From: Deltaproteobacteria bacterium
GTDB taxonomy: Bacteria > Myxococcota_A > UBA9160 > SMWR01
Assembly: GCA_019310965.1 (NCBI GenBank)
Contig: JAFDDG010000003.1
Span: 23,226 to 87,225, forward strand
Reading direction: 5' to 3'
DNA length: 64,000 bases
A program made the position numbers and the translations under genes. The notes below the pieces were generated by a model that did no database searches, was not told where the DNA came from, and saw only the letters and a list, made by a program, of their open reading frames with translations. Positions 24,893-32,025 of the stretch are shown piece by piece; position 1 is the first letter of the stretch; every line of letters starts with the position of its first letter.

Positions 24893-26734
24893 CTATTCGG
24901 GCAGCGATGCGAAGTCGACGCGCGCTTCGAGCGGGTACTTCCGGCACGCTCCATCGTTGATCTGGGTGTATTCATCCGGCGTGAGTGCCATGCTCCACTG
25001 CACCATGTTGCGAAAGACCCGGCAGCGCTCCTCGTCGTTGCGCAGACGCGGGTCGGCGACAGCGCGCGCGAGCACGTCCGCCGTTCTGATCACGTCGTTG
25101 CCGGTGCTGAGAGCCGTGTCGCGCGCCGAATCGAAGCTGAGGTACTTCGGTGCGCCGGCTTTCGGGCTCCACGGCTTCCACTCGGGTAGGTCGCCGTCGC
25201 GTCCGCGTCCCGGCGCAAGCGTGTAGGCGAAGTTCGACCAGTAGGAGCGCATCTGTCGCGAGAGCTCTGCGGCCGACTCCAGATCCTCGAAGAGCAAGCG
25301 GCCGGCGAAGCCGAGATCCGTCAGTCCGAAGACGAAGGGCAGCTCCAGCCCGTGTGCCGCGCCCAGGAGCTCCGAGAGATCCAGGCCGAGCAGCGTCGGC
25401 TCCTCGTCCCAGTCGAAGCGATACGCCCAGACGCTGTCGCCCTGTACGCGGTGCATGGCGGCGATGGGTTCGTCGGCTCCCTGTGCGCGCCACACGAGGC
25501 CACCGTACTCGCCCTCGATGTCGTAGAGGCGCTCGTCGGTGATGTGCGTGGGGATGCCGAAGGTGCGCGAGACGTGCGGTGATGTGAGCGCGAAGAAGAG
25601 CTTGCTCTCCTCTCGATTGGTGCCTGCGATGACGGGCACCGCGTTGTAGGCGCCGGGTGTCGCGAAGGCGTCGAGCGGCTCGCGGTTCGGGATCACGGTG
25701 CCATCGCGGATCACTGTCGGCGAAATGTAGATGGGCATGGTGCGATCGCCGATGGAGGCGACGAAGGGCGCGAGGATCTCCTCCCCCGATTGTCCGCGCA
25801 GGAAGCGGACGATGGCTTTCTCGGACATATTCGCCGCCAGCCTCTTCGCCCCGTCGCGATCCTCGGCTTCGCCCGCCTGCTGGAGCAGGGCCACCAGCAG
25901 CTCGCTCGAGCTGCCGCCGAGGCCGGGGTCTTCGGCATCCGTGAACGCTTCGGCCTGGTTGCGGGTCATGCTGCTCGGCACCCCGCTCTGGGCGACGGCG
26001 GAGTGGAAGAGGCCGCGCGCGACTGGCGACAGGAGCAGTGAGAAGACGTCGATACCTCCGGCCGACTCGCCGAAGATCGTGACGCGCCCGGGGTTCCCAC
26101 CGAAGCTCGCAATGTTCTCGTGCACCCATTCGAGTGCGCGAATCATGTCGAGGGTGCCGAAATTGCCCGATGCGTCCATGCGCGACTCGGCGCGCGCCCG
26201 CAGCGCCGGGTGGGAGAACCAACCCAGTACGCCGAGCCGGTAGTTGATGGTGACGACGACGACCCGATTCTCAGCCACCAATCGCGACGGGTCGAGCTGA
26301 TTGCCGGCGCCCATCGTGTTGCCACCGCCGTGGATCCAGAACATCACCGGCAGCAGTTCGCTCCGCGCCAGCGCATCTGTCGGTGCGAATACATCGAGGT
26401 AGAGGCAGTCCTCGCTGCCGAGCACCGGGTCGCCACCGGCCTGCAGGCACTCCGAGCCCGAGGCCAGCGCTTCGAGGGTGCCCTCCCAGGCGTCTGGCCG
26501 CCTGGCCGCGCGCCAGCGCAGCTCTCCCACCGGGGGCCTGGCGAAGGGGATGCCGCGCCAGGCGTGCACGTCGTCGGCCTCCGAGGTCGAGCCCACCAGG
26601 GTGCCCTGAGCGATCGTGAGCTCCGTCTCCGGTGAGGGGCCGGGTGTCGCCTCGCCGCAGCCGAGCGCGAGCCAGCTGGCGGCCAGCGCTGCGAAGAGGA
26701 TGCTTGCTGTCTCATGCGTTCGGGTCGAGTTCAT
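24893..26734 (-). CDS. Type-B carboxylesterase lipoprotein
   Basis: A 613-residue esterase of the cholinesterase/carboxylesterase family. ATG 26734 gives a signal sequence with lipobox LALGC (Cys26), so the mature enzyme is probably membrane-anchored outside the cytoplasm. Family signatures: ARPPVGELRWRAA, SEDCLYLDVF, the oxyanion-hole HGGG, and the nucleophile elbow FGESAGG. The catalytic His is likely in GAAHGLELPF. Hydrolyses carboxylic esters; natural substrate unknown. It follows the amidohydrolase by 58 bases on the same strand. Confidence 0.92.
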   Translation of the reverse strand: MNSTRTHETASILFAALAASWLALGCGEATPGPSPETELTIAQGTLVGSTSEADDVHAWRGIPFARPPVGELRWRAARRPDAWEGTLEALASGSECLQAGGDPVLGSEDCLYLDVFAPTDALARSELLPVMFWIHGGGNTMGAGNQLDPSRLVAENRVVVVTINYRLGVLGWFSHPALRARAESRMDASGNFGTLDMIRALEWVHENIASFGGNPGRVTIFGESAGGIDVFSLLLSPVARGLFHSAVAQSGVPSSMTRNQAEAFTDAEDPGLGGSSSELLVALLQQAGEAEDRDGAKRLAANMSEKAIVRFLRGQSGEEILAPFVASIGDRTMPIYISPTVIRDGTVIPNREPLDAFATPGAYNAVPVIAGTNREESKLFFALTSPHVSRTFGIPTHITDERLYDIEGEYGGLVWRAQGADEPIAAMHRVQGDSVWAYRFDWDEEPTLLGLDLSELLGAAHGLELPFVFGLTDLGFAGRLLFEDLESAAELSRQMRSYWSNFAYTLAPGRGRDGDLPEWKPWSPKAGAPKYLSFDSARDTALSTGNDVIRTADVLARAVADPRLRNDEERCRVFRNMVQWSMALTPDEYTQINDGACRKYPLEARVDFASLPE

Positions 26735-26792
26735 CAGTCTGCTCCGAAGCCGGATCGCTGAGGGTCGCGTCCCGAAGTAGGCCCCAGGGCGC

Positions 26793-27659
26793 TCACGAGT
26801 CGAACCCGAGAACCTTGAGCGCGTTGCCACGCAGAAACTTGGGCCAGACGTCGTCCTTGAAGGGCACGTGCGGCATGTCGCTCATGATGCGCTCGAGCGA
26901 CAGGCCCATGGGGAAGTAGCCGGCGTAGATGATCTTGTCCGCGCCTCGCGTGTTTGCGTAGTCGACGATGGCCTTCGGATAGTACTTGGGCGCGAAGGCC
27001 GAGGTCGAATAGTAGAGGTTCGGCCACTTGAGCATCAGCTTCGTGGCGAGCGTCTCCCACGGCTCACAGCCGTGGCGGGTCACGAAGACGAGCTCCGGGA
27101 AGTCGTACATCACCTGGTCGATCAACTCGACGTGCTGGCAGGCCATCGGCACGCGCGGGCCGGGCACGCCGGCGCATACGAAGATCGGTACGCCGAGCTC
27201 GACGCACTTCGCGTACACCGGGTAGAACTTGGCGTCGTTGATCGGCACCTGCGGGATGCTGCCGCCGGGAAAAGCGCCGAAGGCGCGCACGCCGAACTCC
27301 TCGTGCTGGCGCACCATGTCGCGGATGCAGTCCATGCCGCGGGCGGGGTCGACGTTGCCGGAGGCGATGAAGCGATCCGGATGCTTGCGCAGTGCCTCGG
27401 CGGCGACCTCGCCCTCGCAGCCGATCAGCCCCTGCTCGATGCCGAAGCGGTCCATCTCGTGGAGCGTGACGTCGATGGGGTTGCCTACGCCGTAGAGCTC
27501 CTTCGGCACGTTCTTGAACATGTACTCCACGGGGAAGTCGAACTCGTCGCGAGACTCTGCATCCTGGAGCTGGGCGCGGATGAAGTCGTATTGGGAGAAG
27601 TCGGACGCCGGAAAAGCGATCATCGTGTCGATGATTCCAATGTCGTTCGGGAAACCCAT
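26793..27659 (-). CDS. Amidohydrolase-2 family metal-dependent hydrolase/decarboxylase
   Basis: A 288-residue TIM-barrel protein related to ACMSD and gamma-resorcylate-type decarboxylases (amidohydrolase family 2). GIIDTMIAF stands where the usual HxH metal motif (D-x-H-x-H) would be, so that motif is missing here. FVTRHGCEPWE, YYSTSAFAPKYYPKAIVDY and the C-terminal NALKVLGFD are typical of the clade. The loss of the N-terminal His pair suggests altered or absent metal use, as in several environmental members. Start ATG 27659 has AGGAG 7 bases upstream. Probably acts on an aromatic or lactone-like compound with the downstream esterase. Confidence 0.82.
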   Translation of the reverse strand: MGFPNDIGIIDTMIAFPASDFSQYDFIRAQLQDAESRDEFDFPVEYMFKNVPKELYGVGNPIDVTLHEMDRFGIEQGLIGCEGEVAAEALRKHPDRFIASGNVDPARGMDCIRDMVRQHEEFGVRAFGAFPGGSIPQVPINDAKFYPVYAKCVELGVPIFVCAGVPGPRVPMACQHVELIDQVMYDFPELVFVTRHGCEPWETLATKLMLKWPNLYYSTSAFAPKYYPKAIVDYANTRGADKIIYAGYFPMGLSLERIMSDMPHVPFKDDVWPKFLRGNALKVLGFDS

Positions 27660-27799
27660 GCGGTTCTCCTGGCCGTGCTCACGGTCGGCGGATCACTCGA
27701 AGCGGAACGGCGCGCACGGGCGCCTGTCGTCGGCGATCGGCCCTTCAACATCGCACAGATCTGCGTGAGGCGGAAAGACCCTGTTCGCGCGGAGCACCG

Positions 27800-28297
27800 C
27801 TAGGCGAGGCCCACCTGGGTGGCGCGGGGCAGCAGGCTGCGGTGGGGTTCGGCGAGCGCGCTCCAGAGCGATTCGATCTGGCGGCTGGTGCTGAGGCCGG
27901 TCTTGCACCACGTTGCGAAGTGCTCGCAATTGTTGAAGAGGAAATCGAAGCCGCCCTCGCCGAGCCGGCTCTCGGCGCGGGCGACGACGGCCTCGCGCGA
28001 AGTGTCGACGTCGTCGCCGAGTAGACGCCCGGTGCACGCGTCGAGCAGACGCTGAAGCTGCCGGCTGCCGAGGAATTCCCAGGCGCCGCGCGGCTCGTGC
28101 GGGCGTTCGGTGGCTGCGTAGGGGCGAACGGAGATCGGGTCGCCGCCGCCGAACTCTTCCCAGGTCGCGCGCCGCACGACGCAGTGCAGCGGTGTCGGTC
28201 CGTTGTAGTGGATCACCCAGCCGTCGCCGCAGTCGATGCCGTGGTGGGTGTAGACGCCGCGAAAGCGGCTGACGAAGATGTGGTCGCCGAAGGCCAT
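27800..28297 (-). CDS. LRAT/NlpC-P60-like acyltransferase-fold protein
   Basis: A 165-residue protein with the permuted NlpC/P60 layout of the lecithin-retinol acyltransferase (LRAT/HRASLS) group. The N-terminal YTHHGIDCGDGWVIHYNG carries the catalytic His pair region, and NNCEHFATWCKTG carries the NCEHF Cys motif near residue 122. In eukaryotes this fold moves acyl groups from phospholipid or acts as a phospholipase. The bacterial proteins are mostly uncharacterised. No signal peptide is visible. It is divergent from the LLM oxidoreductase gene across an AT-rich promoter region. Confidence 0.8.
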   Translation of the reverse strand: MAFGDHIFVSRFRGVYTHHGIDCGDGWVIHYNGPTPLHCVVRRATWEEFGGGDPISVRPYAATERPHEPRGAWEFLGSRQLQRLLDACTGRLLGDDVDTSREAVVARAESRLGEGGFDFLFNNCEHFATWCKTGLSTSRQIESLWSALAEPHRSLLPRATQVGLA

Positions 28298-28327
28298 GCG
28301 TCTCGTCCAGCGGGGCAGTGGAATTAG

Positions 28328-28341
28328 TAGACTGTAGTCTA
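28328..28341. promoter_or_regulatory. Operator-like palindrome TAGACT-GT-AGTCTA
   Basis: A perfect 6-bp inverted repeat with a 2-base centre lies in the AT-rich gap between two divergent genes and overlaps the proposed -10 box of the LRAT-like gene. Its size and symmetry fit a TetR- or MarR-type repressor site. The regulator is not identified. Confidence 0.55.
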
Positions 28342-28359
28342 AATTTTTACATCAATCAA
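28331..28359 (-). promoter_or_regulatory. Candidate promoter of the LRAT-like gene
   Basis: Read on the minus strand: TTGATT (28359-28354), 17-bp spacer, TACAGT (28336-28331). It sits 34 bases upstream of the start codon in an AT-rich island. The -10 lies within the palindrome. Confidence 0.45.
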
Positions 28360-28531
28360 ATTTAAAACTCGACACGGGCCCCCAACCAAAAGGGGGGGAT
28401 ACCGTGAAGACCAGAGCCGTCTCCACGGCCGGCTCGGAACCTGTCGTGTACGATGCCCGCCCCGGTGGCTCGCGACGTCTCGGGCGTTTCCGCCAGTCTG
28501 TGATCGCGCCCCGAGGCCGAGGAGGTTTCCC

Positions 28532-29497
28532 ATGTCCAAGCTCCACTCACTCGCCGATGTCACACCGGCGCTCTCCCTGCAGCCGCTCAACTTTGCGGCT
28601 CAGGATCCCGGCGTCGGCGGCTGGCAGCCGTTGCTGGATCAGGGGCGCGCCGCCGATGCCGCGGGCATCGATCGGCTCGTCGTCTCGGACCACGTGATCC
28701 TCGGCGAGAACCTCGAGGCCTACAGCGACCCGAAGCTCGGCGGCATGGTCGGTGCCCAGCAGCCCACCGGTCCGGATGGCCAATGGCTCGACCCGCTCAC
28801 CGTCATCTCCATGTGGGCGGCGCTCACGACCCACACGCGCTTCATGACGGGCATCCTGATTGCCGGGCTGCGACGCCCGGCGAATCTCGCCAAGCAGACT
28901 GCGACCATCGATGTGCTGAGTCACGGACGCCTCGATCTCGGCGTCGGTGTCGGTTGGCAACGCGAGGAGTACGAGGCCAATGGCGTGCCCCACGCCCACC
29001 GCGGTGCGCGCCTGGACCAGACCCTGGAGATCTGCCAGCGGCTGTGGACCGAGGAGCCGGCTGCTTATGCTTCCGAGGAGGTCAGCTTCGAGAAGGTCCA
29101 CTGCAACCCCAAACCGCTGCAGCCGGGCGGCGTGCCGCTCTGGATCAGCGGCACGCTCAACCCGAACGTGTTGAAGCGCATCGCTCGCTTCGGCAGCGGC
29201 TGGATTCCGTGGGGGCCGGATACGATGAACCCGATCGCGGGGCTCGCGCGCATCCGGCAGGCGCTGGAGGCGGCCGGCCGTGACGCGAGTGGCTTCCAGG
29301 TGTCGAGCTATCTGCAGCTGACCCAGGGCGACGGCGGGTCGATCGATGCGGAGCAGACGATGGCCGCCGTCCCGGCGATGCTGGAGGCGGGCATCACCGA
29401 CTTCCGCGTGACGTTGAACCTGCCGAAGGAGCTGGCGGCCTGTCAGGACATGCTGGCGCCGCTGGTTCAGGCGTTCCGAAAGGCCGTGGGTCGCTAG
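28532..29497 (+). CDS. LLM-class (F420/flavin-dependent) oxidoreductase
   Basis: A 321-residue luciferase-like TIM-barrel oxidoreductase. Family landmarks: GIDRLVVSDHVI, DPLTVISMWAALTTHTRF, LRRPANLAKQTATIDVLSHGRLDLGVGVGWQREEYEANG and LWISGTLNPNVLKRIARFGSGWIP. These place it in the F420-dependent LLM group (TIGR03619-like); FMN cannot be excluded without the cofactor pathway in view. Expected role is hydride transfer to or from an unknown organic substrate in the cytoplasm. The ATG at 28532 has GGAGG 6 bases upstream. It is monocistronic, with the LRAT-like gene divergent. Confidence 0.9.
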   Translation: MSKLHSLADVTPALSLQPLNFAAQDPGVGGWQPLLDQGRAADAAGIDRLVVSDHVILGENLEAYSDPKLGGMVGAQQPTGPDGQWLDPLTVISMWAALTTHTRFMTGILIAGLRRPANLAKQTATIDVLSHGRLDLGVGVGWQREEYEANGVPHAHRGARLDQTLEICQRLWTEEPAAYASEEVSFEKVHCNPKPLQPGGVPLWISGTLNPNVLKRIARFGSGWIPWGPDTMNPIAGLARIRQALEAAGRDASGFQVSSYLQLTQGDGGSIDAEQTMAAVPAMLEAGITDFRVTLNLPKELAACQDMLAPLVQAFRKAVGR

Positions 29498-29517
29498 GTG
29501 TCAAATTCAGGAGCGTT

Positions 29518-29534
29518 GGTCACCTGAGGTGACC
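29518..29534. repeat. GGTCACCT-G-AGGTGACC palindrome
   Basis: A perfect 8-bp inverted repeat with a single central base, in the gap between two convergent genes. It may be part of a bidirectional 3' structure with the hairpin at 29562-29579. Confidence 0.6.
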
Positions 29535-29561
29535 TCCGGAGAGAATGGGCCTGTCTCATCG

Positions 29562-29579
29562 GTTGGGCGAGGGCCCAAC
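29562..29579 (-). terminator. Hairpin beyond the alpha/beta-hydrolase gene
   Basis: A 7-bp stem GTTGGGC/GCCCAAC with loop GAGG lies in the convergent gap, 37 bases past the hydrolase stop. No strong T-run. Confidence 0.4.
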
Positions 29580-29615
29580 AGTCTCGATGTTTCGACCATG
29601 GATGCGCTGGTACGT

Positions 29616-30479
29616 TCACTCCGCCAGCACGAACGCCGTCACCGCGTCGCGGAAGCCGTCGGGGTTGTCCGTCATCACTGAGTGGCCCGCCTGCGGCACC
29701 ACCGCGAGCTTTCCGTTCTGCAGCTCGTCGTCGACCATGCGGTCGGCGACGTCTGGGGAGAGGATGTCGGATGCGGCGCCGCGCACCACGAGGGTGGGGC
29801 AGGGCACCTTGCGCAGGGCGTCCCACTGCTGCTGGATGGAGGCCTCTTCGAACTCCTCTGCGTCCGCGCCGTCACCCTGCATCACGCCGCGCCATTTCGG
29901 GTCCTGCTTCAGCACGAGTTTGCCGTCCTCGCGCTGCTTGCTGCCGTGGAGGGCCATGCGTCCGATCGCTTCGGCGGTGGCTGCGGGGTAGTGGAGCGAG
30001 AGCAGGCGCGCGTACTCGTCCAGGCTGCCGAACACCGGTTCCATGTTCGCGACCGTTTCGTCGCGGATGCGCAGGGAGCCGCGGGCGTCGATCTCGGGGC
30101 CGATGTCGACGAGCACGAGGCCGGCGAGGCGCTCCGGGTGGCGGCCGGCAAAGAAAGTCGAGACGCGGCCGCCCAGCGAGTGGCCGATCAGAACGAAGCG
30201 GTCGATCTCGAGGGCCGCGGTCACGGCCTCTACGTCATCGGCGAGTCTCTCGTAGTCGTAGTTGCCGTCCGGGTCCCACGCGGAGTCGCCGTGGCCGCGG
30301 TGGTCGAGGGCGAGGGTGCGGTAGTAGGGGGCGACACTCGGGGCGAAGTCATCCCAGATGTGGGCTTCGTTGCCGAAGCCGTGGAGCAGGAGGAGCGGCA
30401 CGCCCTCGCGGCTCCATTCGAGCAGGTTGAGATCGAGCCCGGTGGAGCCGGTGAGGGTGCGCGGGGTCGGGGATGCCAT
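29616..30479 (-). CDS. Alpha/beta hydrolase
   Basis: A 287-residue alpha/beta-hydrolase fold protein. The oxyanion HG motif is LLLLHGFGNEAHIWDD, the nucleophile elbow is IGHSLGGRVS, the acid is the Asp in GAASDILSPD and the catalytic His is in QAGHSVMTDNP. There is no cap domain insertion typical of lipases. Start ATG 30479 follows AGGATGGG; an ATG three codons upstream is equally possible. A generic esterase or epoxide/ring-cleavage hydrolase of unknown substrate, in the cytoplasm. Confidence 0.9.
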   Translation of the reverse strand: MASPTPRTLTGSTGLDLNLLEWSREGVPLLLLHGFGNEAHIWDDFAPSVAPYYRTLALDHRGHGDSAWDPDGNYDYERLADDVEAVTAALEIDRFVLIGHSLGGRVSTFFAGRHPERLAGLVLVDIGPEIDARGSLRIRDETVANMEPVFGSLDEYARLLSLHYPAATAEAIGRMALHGSKQREDGKLVLKQDPKWRGVMQGDGADAEEFEEASIQQQWDALRKVPCPTLVVRGAASDILSPDVADRMVDDELQNGKLAVVPQAGHSVMTDNPDGFRDAVTAFVLAE

Positions 30480-30567
30480 GGCACCCATCCTAATACGCGC
30501 GGCCGGTGCTTGGTATCGGAGTGTCGAGCTCTTGCGAAAATCTCCGACTCCTCGATCCTAGGCGGCG

Positions 30568-31974
30568 ATGCCCGCACCTCAGGCCGTGCTCGACGCCATC
30601 GACTCCCGCTTCGATGCTACCTGCGACGAGCTGGTGGCGCTGACGCGCATCCCCGGGGTTTCGGCTGCAGGCTTCGATCCGGCGGAGCTGGTGCGCTCGG
30701 CCGACGCGGTGGCGGCGCTGTTCTCGGACGCTGGCCTCGACGATGTCGAAGTGCTGCGCATCGGCGACGCCCATCCTTATGTCGTCGCGGAGAAGCGCGG
30801 CCCGGGTGCAGGATTTCCCACGGTGTTGATCTACGCCCACCACGACGTGCAGCCCCCCGGCCGGCTCGACCGCTGGCTGACGCCGGCCTTCGAGCCGAGC
30901 GTGCGCGAGGATGGGCGTCTCTACGGCCGTGGCGTCGTGGACGACAAGGCCGGCATCCTGCTGCACGTGGCCGCGCTGCGTGCCTGGCTCGCCGTCGGCG
31001 AGCCGTTGCCCATCAACGTGAAGCTGATCGTCGAGGGCGAAGAGGAGATCGGCTCGGGGCACCTGGTCGAGTTTCTGCGCCAACATCGCGAGCGACTCGC
31101 CGCCGACGTCTTGGTGCTTTCCGACACCCAGAACCTCGACACCGGCATCCCGTCGCTCACGACGAGTTTGCGCGGCATCGTGCAGGTGGACGTCACCGTG
31201 CGTGTGCTCGACCACCCGCTGCACAGTGGCATGTGGGGCGGGCCGCTGCCGGACGCGGCGACGGCGCTCTCGCGCTTGCTCGGTCGGCTCGTCGACGATG
31301 CGGGCCGTTGCGCCGTCCCCGAGCTCGACGCGGACGTGCCTGCGCCGAGCCGCGCCGAGCGCGCGGAGATTGCGGCGCTGCCCTACGACGAAGCCACCTT
31401 CCGCCGCGACGCCGGCATTCTCGACGGAGTGCCGCTCGTTGACGAAGCCGGTCGCTCGCCCTACGAGCAGCTCTGGTTCCGGCCGAGTATCGCCGTCACT
31501 GCGCTCGAAGCCGTGCCCTTCGCCACTGCGGCGAACCAGCTCGTGGACGAAGCGCGTGCGCGCATCGGCGTGCGGGTGGCGCCCGGGCAGGATCCGGAAC
31601 GGGTCGCGCGGTGCGTCGTCGATTTCGTGACCACCGCGCCGCCCTTCGGCGCGCAGGTCGAGGCCCACGTCGTGGCCAAAGTGCCCGGCTGGCGCACGCG
31701 TGCCGAGGGCCCCGCCTATGTCGCGGCGCGCCGCGCTCTGGCCGCCGGCTTCGGTCGCGACGCGGTCAGCATCGGCTGTGGGGGCACGATCCCCTTCGTC
31801 GCACCCTTCGGTGAGGTCATGGGCGGTATTCCCCAGCTGCTTCTCGGCCTCGAAGACCCGCCCTGCAACGCCCACGGCGAGAACGAGAGCCTCGACCTCG
31901 ACGACTTCCGCAAAGCGGCGTACGCCTCGGCGCATCTCTTGAGCGAGCTGGCCCGCCTCCACGAGTCAGGCTAG
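30568..31974 (+). CDS. M20 family metallopeptidase (dipeptidase-like)
   Basis: A 468-residue di-zinc peptidase. Metal and catalytic motifs in order: YAHHDVQPP (His and Asp), GRGVVDDKAG (bridging Asp), VEGEEEIGS (general base Glu pair), LSDTQNLD (Asp) and the C-terminal NAHGENES (His). The dimerisation lid lies between, about residues 205-350. It matches the CNDP-type branch that removes amino acids from dipeptides or acylated amino acids. There is no signal sequence, so it is cytoplasmic. It precedes aconitase by 51 bases on the same strand. Confidence 0.9.
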   Translation: MPAPQAVLDAIDSRFDATCDELVALTRIPGVSAAGFDPAELVRSADAVAALFSDAGLDDVEVLRIGDAHPYVVAEKRGPGAGFPTVLIYAHHDVQPPGRLDRWLTPAFEPSVREDGRLYGRGVVDDKAGILLHVAALRAWLAVGEPLPINVKLIVEGEEEIGSGHLVEFLRQHRERLAADVLVLSDTQNLDTGIPSLTTSLRGIVQVDVTVRVLDHPLHSGMWGGPLPDAATALSRLLGRLVDDAGRCAVPELDADVPAPSRAERAEIAALPYDEATFRRDAGILDGVPLVDEAGRSPYEQLWFRPSIAVTALEAVPFATAANQLVDEARARIGVRVAPGQDPERVARCVVDFVTTAPPFGAQVEAHVVAKVPGWRTRAEGPAYVAARRALAAGFGRDAVSIGCGGTIPFVAPFGEVMGGIPQLLLGLEDPPCNAHGENESLDLDDFRKAAYASAHLLSELARLHESG

Positions 31975-32025
31975 CGGTCCTCTGCATGCGCTAACGTGCG
32001 ACCCCCCGGAGTGTCAGGAGGAGTC

